A stretch of DNA of 64,000 bases from Halocaridina rubra (taxonomy: Eukaryota; Arthropoda; Malacostraca; Decapoda; Atyidae): contig JAXCGZ010009454.1 in assembly GCA_037179515.1 (NCBI GenBank), forward strand, positions 50,001 to 114,000, given 5' to 3'. Positions 47,854-59,599 of the stretch are shown here, piece by piece. The notes below the pieces were generated by a model. The model had not been told where the DNA came from, did no database searches, and saw only the letters and a list, made by a program, of their open reading frames with translations. Made by a program: the position numbers and the translations under genes. Position 1 is the first letter of the stretch, and the number at the start of each line of letters is the position of its first letter.

Positions 47854-50800
47854 TTTACCTTGGCTGTTTCCCCCTTTAATTGGGGGGTAGCCGACATCAA
47901 AAAAAGAAAACAATAAGGGGATTACTTTGCTCTATGGGCACTGACGAGGGAGCTAGTGACCGTTCAGATGGCACTGCTGGAGTGCCACAGCCCATCCTCC
48001 CTGCTCTTCCACAACCTGTGTTGCTTCACAACTGCCGTCTCCCTTATTGCCCCTACCATAGGGCTACGTTGTAAGATGCGCCCCGTGGTAACAGCAGATG
48101 CCCATCATAGCTGCGTCACAATCGCTCGCCACGCATTCCTATTCCTAGCACGCTCACTTGCTTCCCTCACATCCATCCTCCTATCATTCAGGGCTCTCCT
48201 TACTCCATCCATCCACCCAAAGCTTGGCTTCCCTCTAGCATTTCTCCCATCAACTCTCGCATGCATCACCTTTTTCAGCAGTCTTTCTTCATCCATCCTT
48301 TCCACATGGCCAAGCCATCTCAGAACATTCATATCTACTTTGGCTGCAATTTCTCTCCTCACACCCGTTCTTGCTCTCACCACTTCATTCCTAACCCTAT
48401 CCAACCTAGATACACCAGTCATACTCCTCAGGCATTTCATCTCAAACACATTTAGTTTCCGTCTCTCACTTACTTTCATACCCCATAACTCTGATCCATA
48501 CATCACAGTTGGCACAACCACTTTCTCATACAAAACTTTCTTAACATTCATTTCCAATCCCTATTCTTCATCACTTCTTTCAATGCACCCAACACTTTAC
48601 ATCCTTCATTCACTCTATGACACACATCTGCTTCCACTCCACCATTTGCAGCTATAACCGAGCCTAAATACTTAAACTGATCAACTTCCTCAAGTGTCTT
48701 CCATTCAACTTAACATTCAATCCAGCACCATCCTCATTTCTTGTACACCTCATAACCTTACTCTTTCCCACATTCACTCGCAACTTTCTTCTCTCACACA
48801 CCATTCCAAATTCTGACACTAACTGACACAGTTTCTCCTCTGAATCTGCACCACCACAGTATCATCTGCAAACAGCAACTGATTCAGCTCCCACTCATTA
48901 TCATCTCCATCTACCATTCTCAAACCTCGACCACGCACTCGCTCATTCACCTCTCTTACGACTTCAGCACTATACAAATTGAACAGCCATGGTGACATCG
49001 CACATCCCTGTCTCAATCCCACACTCACTGAAAACCACTCACTCACTTCATTCCCTACCCTAACACAAGCTCTACTGCCCTCATACAAACTCTTCACTGC
49101 ATGCAACAGTTTACCATTAATTCCATATCACTTCAATACATTCCACATTGCCTCTATCAACTCTATCATACGCTTTCTCCAGATCCATAAATGCGAAATA
49201 CACATCCTTACCCTTTGCTAAATATTTCTCACATAACTGCCTAACTATAAAAATATAATGTATACAACCTCTACCTCTCCTAAAACCACTCTGCACTTCC
49301 GCGATCACATTTTCTGTCTTATCCCTAATCCTATTAACAATATCTTACCATACACTTTTCCTACCACACTCAACAAATTTATATCCCTAAAATTACTGCA
49401 TTAATGCACATCTCCCTTACCTTTGTATAGGGGCACTATACAAGCTATCACCCATTCCACTGGCACCATTGACAACATAAAGCATATATGAAACACTCTC
49501 ACTAACCATTCCAATGCAGTCACACCCCCTTCTTTCAACATCTCCGCTCTCACACCATCCATTCCAGGTGCTTTACCTGCTTTTGCTTCATGTAATGCCC
49601 TTTTCACCTCCTCTCTTGTAATCTCTCTTTCATTTTCATCTCCCATTACTGGCACTTGAACACCCCCCACTGCCACTATAGCTGCCTCTCTATCTTCCTC
49701 AACATTCAGCAAGCACTCAAAATATTCTGCCCATCTTTTCCTTCATCGTTCCCTCTTAACATCTGTCCATTCACATCTTTCACTGTCTCTTCCATCCTTG
49801 ATCCACCCTTCCTTACTCTCTTCACTTCTTTCCAAAACTTCTCATATGACCTACTAAAATCCTGTCCCCACCTAACATTTGCCAACCTCTTCTCTTCCTC
49901 TACCTTTCGCTTGGTTTCCACATTTTTCTCCTTATATCTTTCATACTTCTCCCTACTTTTACACTGCAGCCATTCCTCAAAAGCCCTCTTTTTCTCTTCC
50001 GTCTTCATTTTGACCCCTTCATTCCACCACTCGCTGCCCCTCCTCATGCCACCTCCAACAAACCTCTTTCCACACACATCACTTGCATGTACCACAAAAC
50101 ATTCTTTCATCAACCCACATTCCTCCTCTAACTCCCCAACTTCTCTTTCTTTCACCCTGTCATATGCCACTTTCAACCTGTCTTGATATTCCTGTCTCTT
50201 CTCTGGCTTTTTCAACTCTTCCACCTTCACCATTTCCCTTCTACATCCCCCCACTCAATTTTCCCACTCTTGCTACTACCACTTTTTCTTCAACCAAAAA
50301 ATGATCAGACATCCCAGCAGCCACACCCCTAAATCCATGCACATCTTTCACTCTACCAATCATGCTCTTTGCTACCAACACATAATCTATCAATGCTCTT
50401 TCTTTCACTCTCCCATTTGCCACTCTCATCCATGTGTATTTATTTATTAATTTCTTTTTGAAAAAACTATTACCTATCACCAACTCTTGCTCCACACACA
50501 TATCTAACAGTCTCTCGCCACTCTCATTCCCAACTGTTACCCCATACTTTCCTACAACACCTTCTACCTCTCCATCACCCACTCTGGCATTCAAGTCACC
50601 CAACACAACTACATAGTTCCTTCTACACAGACCATCCACACACCTAGTTAACTCATTCTAGAATTCATCCTGCTCTTCCTCATTTCTCTCACATCCTGGC
50701 CCATATGCACTAACAAAAGCCCAGCATTCCCTACTTATCCTAGCCCTCACCCACATTAGCCTAGATGACACTTTTTTCCATTCCACTACCTGATTTACCA

Positions 50801-51193
50801 TCCATTCACTCAGCAATAATGCCACACCTTCTCTCGCTCTTCCCCTTTCATCCCCAGACACCCTACCTGTCACCACCAAATGCCACTTCTCCTTTTCCTT
50901 TCATCTTCATTTCACATAATGCCAATACATCCATCCTCCTCCTACCAAACATATATCCAATCTCACATCTTTTGCTCTCTATAGTACTACAACCACGCAC
51001 ATTCAGACACCCCAAAACTAGAGTTTGGGGAGAAGTTATTCTCCCCTCTACTCCCCTTCTTCTTTGACGTCTCACAGGAGGTTAATACAAGGGGGGGATT
51101 CCCAGTCTCCTCGCTCCGTCCACTTTTAGTCGCCTCTTACAACACGCAGGGAATACGTTGGGGCTATTCTTTGATGTTGTGCCCGCAACACAC
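47854..51193 (-). mobile_element. RTE-A LINE, full length, inserted in Tig-2
   Basis: On the minus strand it starts TGTGTGTTGCGGGCACAACA and ends CAGCCAAGGTAAA, with both ends matching the 35,636-39,006 copy; the (GATA)n tail is replaced by TAAA. The 3' end meets Tig-2 sequence, but the 5' end meets Crk sequence, not Tig-2. Confidence 0.88.
48105..51075 (-). pseudogene. RTE-A endonuclease-RT ORF, many frame breaks
   Basis: Pieces in order on the minus strand: LGCLNVRG and FGRRRMDVLAL (51,030), VLGDLNARVGD (50,600), MSDHFLVEE (50,310), AGKAPGMDGVRAEMLKEGG (49,570), FRRGRGCIHY (49,290), VGLRQGCAMSPWL (49,010), QLLFADDTVVV (48,870, FADD intact) and WLGHVERMDEE (48,300). At least seven frame changes. 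More eroded than the 35.6-kb copy, so probably older. Confidence 0.9.
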
Positions 51194-51893
51194 AATACAT
51201 AGGGCTTCTAAAACGTACCTTACACACAATACGGAGTCTCCCAGTATGGTCGTAGAATCACGTACTAAAAAGACTCCTCCATCTCTCTTGCCCATAAGGA
51301 GATCTGTGGCATCTTGACGGGACATCTGTCCAAAGTATCAACTGGACCGGGCATGAGGATCAAAAGTAGACGTCATTGCTTTTGCCATGAACACAAAGCA
51401 CTCGGCAAAATAATATAAGAGGTCCTCCTAAGCAGAATGGAGTTAATATGCTTGCACAATCCAAAAGAAACTATTATTTTTGTTGCTTCTTTTTAAAACA
51501 TTTTGTTTCTTCAGAATTGTTATTGTCTTTTTTTATCTGCAGTCTCGCTTTTTTATTCTGTCATATCACAACATGCTTCATGAAACTTGCCACCAGGTTT
51601 AAATCTTTAATTTCTTTCTCACTCTTTAGTCATTCGATTTAATTTCCAATTTTTATCGACACATTTCACAGCTCTGCTGCAGATGGTAGTTGGAGTGCAA
51701 CTGGGTTTCTGTCCTCACAAAATCGCTTACAGCAGACGAGATGAGGGAAGGAGTGGCATCCACCCTTCCTCCACCACCATACAAATATTACAAAGTTGTT
51801 TGAGACCTTGACGATTGAGTGCAGTTGCTGGGGATATATGAAAAACAGTTGGTTGGAGATAGTATTAGCGAGATTTAGTAGCAAAGTCTCCGA
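51194..51893 (-). other. Crk-derived 5' region attached to RTE-A
   Basis: On the minus strand: about 505 bases resembling an untranslated leader (51,893-51,389), a coding exon (51,388-51,219) and about 25 bases of intron, then the RTE-A 5' end. The orientation is the same as that of the LINE. GTTCTA lies at 51,894-51,899 and again at 47,848-47,853, outside the LINE 3' end, and so brackets the whole composite. Confidence 0.65.
51219..51388 (-). pseudogene. Crk: Crk adaptor, first coding exon (SH2 N-terminal half), decayed
   Basis: The translation has MTSTFDPHARSS, a TGA (51,338-51,340) where Crk proteins have the Trp of the SH2 start, then [30 protein letters not shown] with the phosphotyrosine-binding Arg, and GDSVLCVR. 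Crk SH2 domains have the same order (W-Y/F-G, S-R, FLVRDS, GDYVLCV). A splice donor AAG|GTACG ends the exon. Crk is a cytoplasmic SH2-SH3 adaptor for tyrosine-kinase signalling; this fragment is not functional. The identification rests on remembered family features and not on a search. Confidence 0.82.
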
Positions 51894-51913
51894 GTTCTAA
51901 TGGCACTATAGTT

Positions 51914-52678
51914 GAGGAATTTAAAGCCAGCAGAACTGGGATTTATAGCGTTATTAGACATGGGGAGGTGGTTAGTTCCAACCAAAAGGCACTGGATTCT
52001 TACGTCAAGGAATTCGCTAATTTTATCGAGAGTGAAGGTTATATCCCGCAACAAATTTTTAACTCTGATGAAACAGGCCTCTTTTGGAAGAAAATGCCCA
52101 AAAGAGCCTCTATATCCCAAGAGGAGAAGTCACTGCCTGTCCACAAACCAATGATAGACAGGCTTACCCTTTTATTGTGCAAGAATGCTAGTGGGGACTG
52201 TGAGATCAAGCTTCTGTTAGTTTACCACTCTGAATATCCGTGTATTTTTAAGCACAACCGTGTAATGTGGTAATGTGGAGGTCAATTCCAATAATTAGAT
52301 CATGCGGATTTTATTCCTAGAGTGGTTGATTGATGTGTTTGTGCCAGCAGTAAAAAAATATCTTGAGGAAGGTTATTTTCCCTTTAAGTGGTCTCATAAT
52401 GGATAATGCTCCTGCCCATCCTCCAGGTGTGGAAGAAGATCTCGCTATACAGTACGACTTCATAAAAGTCAAATTTCTACCTCCCAACACCACTCCTATC
52501 CTCCAGCCCATGGACCAGGAGGTAATTTCCAATTTTAAGTTGTATAAAAAGGGTCTTTTTGCCAGGTATTTCCAGGTCACCAATGATACAGGTTTGACCC
52601 TTCGTGATTTCTGGAAAGACCACTTTAATATCCTCCACTGCATTGGCCTCATTGACAAAGCATGGAAGGATGTCTCAT
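51914..52678 (+). pseudogene. Tig-2 transposase, central part
   Basis: EFKASRTGIYSVIRHGE (end of the CENP-B-type DNA-binding domain), IPQQIFNSDETGLFWKK (first catalytic Asp), then after frameshifts VVLIMDNAPAHPPGV-like sequence at 52,400 (MDNAPAHP, second Asp) and PILQPMDQEVISNFK (third Asp), then LTLRDFWKDHFNILHC. CR1-A interrupts it just after LWPG at 52,722. Confidence 0.88.
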
Positions 52679-52723
52679 AAAATACGTTGAACTTTGCCTG
52701 GAGGAAACTCTGGCCAGGTTATG

Positions 52724-55244
52724 TGATTACCTAATTGTGTTTACGGGAAAGAGCTCAAAGCTCGTATCTTCCCGTCTCCTGATCGGTTCCATTTTAGACT
52801 TAGTGATACTTATCATACCTGTCCTTAAAACTATGGATTGAGATACCATTAACTACCTCCTCGCTTAGCCAATTCCAATTATCAACTACTCTTACACTGA
52901 AAAAGTATTTCCTTACATCCTGCAAAGAAGTTTTCTTACGAAGCTTCAAACTATGACCTCTAGTTCTAGAGCCAGCCATATCAAAATATCGATCCCTATC
53001 CACTCTATCATAACCATGAAGGAATTTAAAGACTGTCACCATATCCCCCCCTCACTCTTCTAGCTTCGAGTGATGGTAAGTCTAATTCCCTCAGCCTCTC
53101 ATCATAACTGAGATTGCGTATTTCTGGCACCAGTTTCGTGGCATGTCTTTGAACTTTTTCAAGCTTAGCTATGTGCTTTTTCAAGTGCGGATTCCAAAAG
53201 GGGGCTGCATATTCGAGTTTTGGCCTCACATAGGTTACATAAATATTTCTGAACATTTCCTTGTCCATGTGCCTGAAGGCTACCCTTACATATGATAAGA
53301 ATGCATATGCTGCCCTTACTATGCCATTTATATGTATTTCTGGAGACAAATCTGCCAGTATGTTTACTCCTAGATCTCTCTCATTTTCTGTCTCTTGAAG
53401 TTGTACTCCAGCCACCGAGTAGTCAAGCTTGGGCCTTCTTGCACTTGTACCCATTCTCATTACCTTACATTTTGAAGTATTGAATTTCATTAGCCACTTT
53501 TCTGACCACTCATGCAGATTATTTAGATCCTCCTGAAGTTCTCTACCATTGTTCTCGTTTTTTACTTTCTTCACAATCTTTGCATCATCTGCAAACATAT
53601 TCATGAATGAATTTACAGACTCTGGTAGGTCATTTACATATACAAGGAACAAAAGTGGCCCTAAAACTGAACCCTGTGAAACTCCACTACTAACTCTTCT
53701 CCATTCAGACACTGAGTGTCTTGCTCTAACCCTCTGTTCCCTTCCTTCTAAGTAAGTTTTTATCCATTCCAAAACATTTCCACCTATTCTAGCCATTGAT
53801 TGCAGCTTCCTAATAAGTCTCCCATGTGGAACAGTGTCAAACGCTTTCTGGAACTCTAGGAATATGCAATCTGCCCAGCCCTCTCTTTCCTGTAAGATTT
53901 GGCTTACCTCATCATAAAATTCTAATAAGTTTGTTACTGTTGATCTACCTTCTCTGAAGCCATGTTGCCTCACTGACAAAAAGTTGAAGGATTCCAAGTG
54001 AAGAGAGATATGTTTCCTTAGTAGTTTCTCCATAACTTTGCAAACTATGCTGCTCAAGGAAACTGGTCTATAGTTCAGAGCCGTATCCCTCCTTCCCTTT
54101 TTGAAGATAGGTATCACATTGCTTGTTTCCAGCATCTTGGAATCTCCCCCGACTCCAGTGACTCCTTAAATATGATACTTAGTGCCACTGATATTGTGTT
54201 TGCGCATTTTTTAAGCACATGAGGGGATATGTTATCAGGACCTGTAGCTTTATGAACATCTAAATCCATCAGCGCTTTGCATACCTCTGTGGCTGTAAGG
54301 TTGATGTTCTCTAATACCGGCCCTTGAGCTTCTCTCACTGCAATCTGAGGGGGTGGGGTATTTTCTACTGTAAATACTGACTGAAACTCCTTGTCCAATT
54401 CTTTGCAGATCTCTTCATCCGTCTCAGTGATGCTTCCATCCGCTCTCTTTAGCCTTAAAACCTGTTCTTTTACCTTCAGTTTTCCTCTGATAAAGCTGTG
54501 GAAAAGCTTGGGATTTTCTTTAGCCTTCCTAGTGATGTCCCTCTCATAGTCTCTCTCTGCCTCTCTCCTTTTACTTAGGTAGTCATTTCTTGCTCTTTTG
54601 TAGGTTTGCCAGGCATTTATGTTTTTTCTCCTCCTATACCTTTTCCAGCATTTGTCTCTCCACTCCTTAGCTCTTTTACACCCATTATCGAACCATTTCT
54701 CTCTGGCTTGAATTACACCTACTTTGGTGAAAGGTATGCAGCAATCTACTATCTTCCCATATTTTTCACAAAAGATGTCATACATTTCTTGTACAGATTT
54801 GTTGTAAAATATGGTTCTCCAGTCAATAACTGCAAAAAGCTCATTCATTTTGATGTAATCTCCTTTCCGATAGTTCCTCCTCATGTCCTCAGTGCCTCTA
54901 CTCTCAGGAAGAATATCTTCAATGATATACTCCATCAACAACACACAGTGGTCACTCTTTCCAATTGGTGGTTCATACTCAATTTTTTCAATATCCAACA
55001 CATTATCTGTGAACACTAGATCAAGTAGTGATGGCTCATCCCCACCCCTGGCCCTTGTTGGTTCCATTACATGTTGGTGTAGGAAATTCCCTTGTACGCA
55101 ATCTAGGAATCTTGCCCCAAATGAGTCCTCACCACTGTGTGGGTCAAGATTTATCCAATCTATCTCTTTATGATTAAAGTCTCCCATAATCAAAATCGTA
55201 CATTTTTTTTCCCGTGCCATGTTAACAACTGAGTTTATGACTTC
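52724..55244 (-). mobile_element. CR1-A LINE inserted in the Tig-2 transposase gene
   Basis: The family 3' end (GTGATTACCTAATTGTG on plus) starts at 52,724, and the 5' truncation is at about 55,244 (GAGTTTATGACTTCA). Tig-2 coding sequence is resumed on the right in the expected place (SDFKGFKQE-type reading), so the insertion is clean and without an obvious long duplication, as is usual for CR1. Confidence 0.9.
52800..55220 (-). pseudogene. CR1-A endonuclease C-terminus plus RT, nearly intact
   Basis: Reads MGDFNHKEIDW and IGKSDHCVLL (endonuclease C-terminal boxes), a long linker, RT (SVRQHGFREGRS, FLEFQKAFDTVPH, NMFADDAKIVKK) and the C-terminal domain to KDRYDKYH. Only two breaks, both 1-base indels in homopolymers: a missing T near 54,120 and an extra C near 53,045. 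By this measure it is the youngest CR1-A copy here. Confidence 0.92.
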
Positions 55245-55259
55245 AGTCAGACTTCAAAG

Positions 55260-55770
55260 GCTTCAAGCAGGAGTTAGCTATTCAAATTGTGAATGAAATT
55301 GTGGCCATGGGCAAAAGATTGTTCTTGGAGGTCAGTGAGGAGGATGTAAAGGAGCTGGTGGAGGACCACAAAGGACAACTCATCACGGATTAATTAATTG
55401 AGTTGCAACGTGAACAGGTGAAGATTCTCCAAGGGGAGCAGTCACCGGAGGAGGGAGATGAGACGGTACAGGTGTCCAGTGAAAAATTTAAAAAAATTTT
55501 TAGTAAGTGGAATGATGTGCAGGCTTTTATTGAGAATCACCACCCAGATAAAACTGTAAGACATATTTTTCTGGATCGTTTTTTTGTGCCAGTAGGCAGG
55601 GGAGCAGCTACCAAAAGAGAAAAGAGAGAGAATACACCTGAAATACAGCCTGTATCGGGAGAGTTCACGAACATTTTTACTGTAGGGGACTCTCCTTCCA
55701 AAAATGAGTCCCCTTTCTCCTCCTCCTCTACCACCATCCATGTATGCCAGCAACAATCAGCCACAAAGGT
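55260..55770 (+). pseudogene. Tig-2 transposase, C-terminal part
   Basis: Contains IVNEIVAMGKR-type reading, VSEEDVKELVEDH, LQREQVKILQGEQSPEEGDE, FKKIFSKWNDVQAFIENHHP and, at the end, CQQQSATKV. The same blocks occur in the 44.4-kb element. MITE-E interrupts the 3' UTR shortly after the ORF end. Confidence 0.85.
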
Positions 55771-55780
55771 GAATACAATA

Positions 55781-56786
55781 CACCTAGTTCTCAGAATAAC
55801 GCCTAGATAGGTTCTCAGAAGTGTTGGGTAAATGGAAAATCACGTGAAAAAACAAGTCATTTTCCTTAGAAACAATGATAAAGGGCATAGATATGTTCCA
55901 AACCTTACATAGACACACCATGCCAAAGATATAAGATAAGTAAAAAACATATTTTATTACTACATAGCAAAGCAGAAAGCCCTGTATCTATTTTTAAGAG
56001 TATACAAAAGATATTCATATTCACTTTACAGCTAGAAATTAACATACATTACTGTACTGTACTCTATTAAGCAGTGGGCAACAGTCATACAGTACACTGG
56101 GACATGCATGGTGGCCGTGAGCAAGTAACTTATGCGGTAGAAGAGGAGGAGGATGCAGGAGAACGAACCTCTATCTGCAACTGTAAACAAAGATAAAATA
56201 AAAATTATAAATAACCAAAGCAAGACTAAAATACGAAAAAATAAATTAACTATGCAATGCCTAAATCTACCATATGACAGATTAAAAAACTTAATCTACA
56301 TTCTCTAGAGAGACGCAGAGTTAGGGGGGGATATGATTGATGTGTATAAAATGGTTTAAAGGGATTAACAAGGGTGATATTAATAAAGTTTTAAAAAATC
56401 ATGATCAAACCAGAACTCGTAATGGGTAATGGATTTAAGATTGATAACTTTAGGTTCAGAAGGGAAATTGGTGAAAATTGGCTTGGTAATACCGTAGAGT
56501 ATTCTTAATAGGATAACAAATGTCAATACCTTAGACACCTTCAAATGTAGATTAGATAGACATATGACAGAGGTAGGGTGGGTGTATATATAATGTATAA
56601 TGATGATGATCTTTTCTTATCGTAATCCTCTTTGTACTCGTGGAAGAAGCGTCCGCGGGCGCTTATTTACTATTTAAAAAAAAGGGGGGGGGGGCATGCA
56701 CGAAATTCGAATTTTTTACTATTATTTTTTGGGGGCGTTATTGCAATTGCGCGGATAAAAAAATCGCGCATTAAAGGAACAAGGTG
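55781..56786 (+). mobile_element. MITE-E copy 4 with TA duplication
   Basis: Starts CACCTAGTTCTCAG and ends GGAACAAGGTG; the terminal ten bases are inverted repeats with one mismatch (CACCTAGTTC / CACCTTGTTC). TA precedes (55,779-55,780) and follows (56,787-56,788). The flanking Tig-2 3' UTR joins up perfectly when the element and one TA are removed (compare 46,935-47,115). This copy best defines the family. Confidence 0.92.
56249..56680 (+). pseudogene. CR1-B 3' fragment inside MITE-E copy 4
   Basis: Same fragment and same internal position as in copy 3 (13,640-14,078): CTACATTCTCTAGAGAG, GATATTAATAAAGTTT and CACCTTCAAATGTAGATTAG. Its edges within MITE-E are the same in both copies. Broken frames only. 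Confidence 0.78.
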
Positions 56787-57006
56787 TACTGTATTTCTAT
56801 TATTAATGTAAGTTTCCTTTTTCAGAGTATACTGCATATAACCTGTATTATATTTCATATTTTTACTGATGAAAAATTTTTAAATGAATATTCATTGTGA
56901 CTAGAAATGGATTAATTGAATTTACATGCTTTTTAATGGGAAAAATAAATCCAACCCGCAAACAGGTTTTGGGGATGGATTAAATACTTGGGTTGAGGTC
57001 ACCACT

Positions 57007-57211
57007 ATATATATATATTTATTTAAGCACAAACTATTAACATAAAGCATTATACAACTGGACCCTTTCCCAAGCACAAGTGAATGCATAAAGTAATAAT
57101 GACAAAACTCTGTCATTGTTTATGCATCCACTTGCGCTTGACAAGGAGTCCAGTTAGGACCTGAAATTTAGCATTATTTTTTATGTGTTGTTTCACTGAT
57201 GAGCATCCTTA

Positions 57212-57213
<2 letters not shown>
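57007..57213. repeat. Spacer with an imperfect inverted repeat
   Basis: AACTGGACCCTTTCCCAAGC ... GTGAATGCATAAA (57,056-57,093) is mirrored by TTTATGCATCCACTTG ... GAGTCCAGTT (57,119-57,156). Arms of about 37 bases with four or five mismatches. No coding content. Confidence 0.7.

Positions 57214-57289
<76 letters not shown>
57214..57289. repeat. (TA)n microsatellite
   Basis: TA run ending exactly at the Tig-3 terminus CAGTAGGCCCTCG. Confidence 0.95.
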
Positions 57290-57292
<3 letters not shown>

Positions 57293-57469
57293 TAGGCCCT
57301 CGTATAACATCGTTCCAACATACGTCGTTTCGCCGATACCACAGAGGCCAAAAATGATAAATTATAAACAAATTAATTTTTCGACCTACCTGTCTGGTGC
57401 GGTAAACTCATACCACGTACCAAAATAATTTGTGTGAGCGGTACCAAAATAATTTGTGTGAGCGGTGGA

Positions 57470-58100
57470 GGAATACACAGCTAGCAGCACTGCTGTATTC
57501 ATATTTATCAAGTTCATGGCCTTATTTATTTATATGTTTATATTGAAAGGATTATTTTGAATTAAAATAAAAAACACATAGCTGTAAATATGATTTTATT
57601 CGAGATACACAAATACAAAGCTAGTAAACACAGCTGTATTCATATTTATCAAGTTAATGGCTTTATTTATTTGTTTGTTTATAAATTAGGTTATTCTGTA
57701 TTGAAGGATTATATTTAATTTAAAAAATCACAAACACACAGCTCTAAATAGGATTTTATTCAAAATACACATGAATACAAAGCTAGCAAACACAGCTGTA
57801 TTCACATTTATCAAGTTAATGGCTTTATTTGTTTATTTTTCTTAATATACAGTATTTGGTTATATTGAAGAATTATATTGAATTAAAAAATACCAAACTC
57901 ATAGCTGTAAATATGATTTTATTTTAAATACACACAAATACAAAGCTAGCAAACACAGCTGTACTATATTAGTATTTATCAATTTAATGGCTCTCTTTAT
58001 TTATTTGTTTATATATTTGGTTATATTGAAGGATTATATTGAATTTAAAAAAAATACCTAACACATACCTGTAAATTCGATTTTATTTGAAATAGTTTGT
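57470..58100. repeat. Tig-3 subterminal tandem array
   Basis: Units marked by CTGTATT/CTGTACT at 57,493, 57,634, 57,796 and 57,959; spacing 141, 162 and 163. Same unit as 17,085-18,030. A smaller 24-base duplication (ACCAAAATAATTTGTGTGAG) lies at 57,418-57,465. Confidence 0.85.
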
Positions 58101-58239
58101 TGAGCGTACTGTAAGAATCAGGTATCACGCGGCACTAGAAGAGGGAGAAGAACCGCCGGTCAGTTTATTCCCGCCCGCCATATTGTGTCTAGTGCTTTTG
58201 TCCGCTCTCTCGTTGTGTTCGCTCGTTACTGACATTACT

Positions 58240-58420
58240 ATGACTCCTAAGCGTGTTAGTGATTGTTCTGATGGCAGTGCCATTAAAATGAGAAAAGCCA
58301 TCACCATGGAAATTAAAACTGGTGGTAAACCGTGCTGAAAAGGGGGAATCCTTTACGAACATTGGCCGCAATCTCGGATTAGCCCATACGACCATGGCCA
58401 TAATCATCAAACCACATGAG
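58240..58420 (+). pseudogene. Tig-3 transposase N-terminus
   Basis: MTPKRVSDCSDGSAIKMRKA, then a 1-base shift, then a helix-turn-helix-like end (NIGRNLGLAHTTMAIIIK). This is the usual start of pogo/Tigger transposases (TPK ... psq HTH). No catalytic domain follows. Confidence 0.75.
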
Positions 58421-58972
58421 TAAAATTAAGCAATACAGTACCTAAAGTTTTCTATGTTTATAAGTGTAGTTTTATTATACAGTATCTTACAATGAGAACC
58501 TATAGTACAGTACATTTTTCTATGACTCTCCAGACTTACCTGCCCCAGTCTCCTCCGAGCCAGCCTCTCCAGTTTCCCCCTTTAATAAGCCCGTCTATCC
58601 CTCCCTATGCAAGCAAACCACATGAGTAAAAGTAAACAATACAGTACCTACAGTTTTGTATTTCAGGTATTGTAGTGTAATACAGTGTTTTTGTTTATAA
58701 AAGTACTTTTATTATACAGTACAGATTCTTACAATGATAATGTTATTTCTGTAGATTAATATTAATTTAAAAGGAAAGCAATTTAATTAAGTTTAGTTTT
58801 AGTATTTTTTATGATAGATTAAGATCACAAATCATTTTACAATGCTTTAAATTATTTATTTTTAACATAAGTTGATGGCCCTAGGTTCGAATTTAAGTGT
58901 TTTCCAACTTACTTAAAAATCTGCAATTAGTCAGCTGTCAGGAATTAAACCCTGACGTTAAACAAGGAGCCC

Positions 58973-59543
<571 letters not shown>

Positions 59544-59599
59544 TGTATACAGTAATCCCCCCTTATCACGGTAGTTCGGTTCCGGGACCCGGCGCGAGA

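Larger units (their letters stand above)
47365..57006 (+). mobile_element. Tig-2 transposon split by three nested insertions
   Basis: The left end CAGTAGTGACCCC is at 47,365 and the right end GGTTGAGGTCACCACT at 57,006. Tig-2 sequence is found in four pieces in the correct order: 47,365-47,853, 51,894-52,722, 55,245-55,780 and 56,787-57,006. The gaps hold RTE-A plus a Crk exon (minus), CR1-A (minus) and MITE-E. The pieces total about 2.1 kb; the first junction also lacks some 60 codons of transposase. Confidence 0.85.

Noticed and set aside
51194..51893. Live Crk gene exon at its native locus
   Set aside because: It carries a stop at the conserved Trp, lies between transposon pieces, and has no further Crk exons on its downstream side, where RTE-A begins after 25 bases.
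52317..52658. Minus-strand ORF of 113 codons
   Set aside because: Shadow of the Tig-2 transposase catalytic region on the plus strand.
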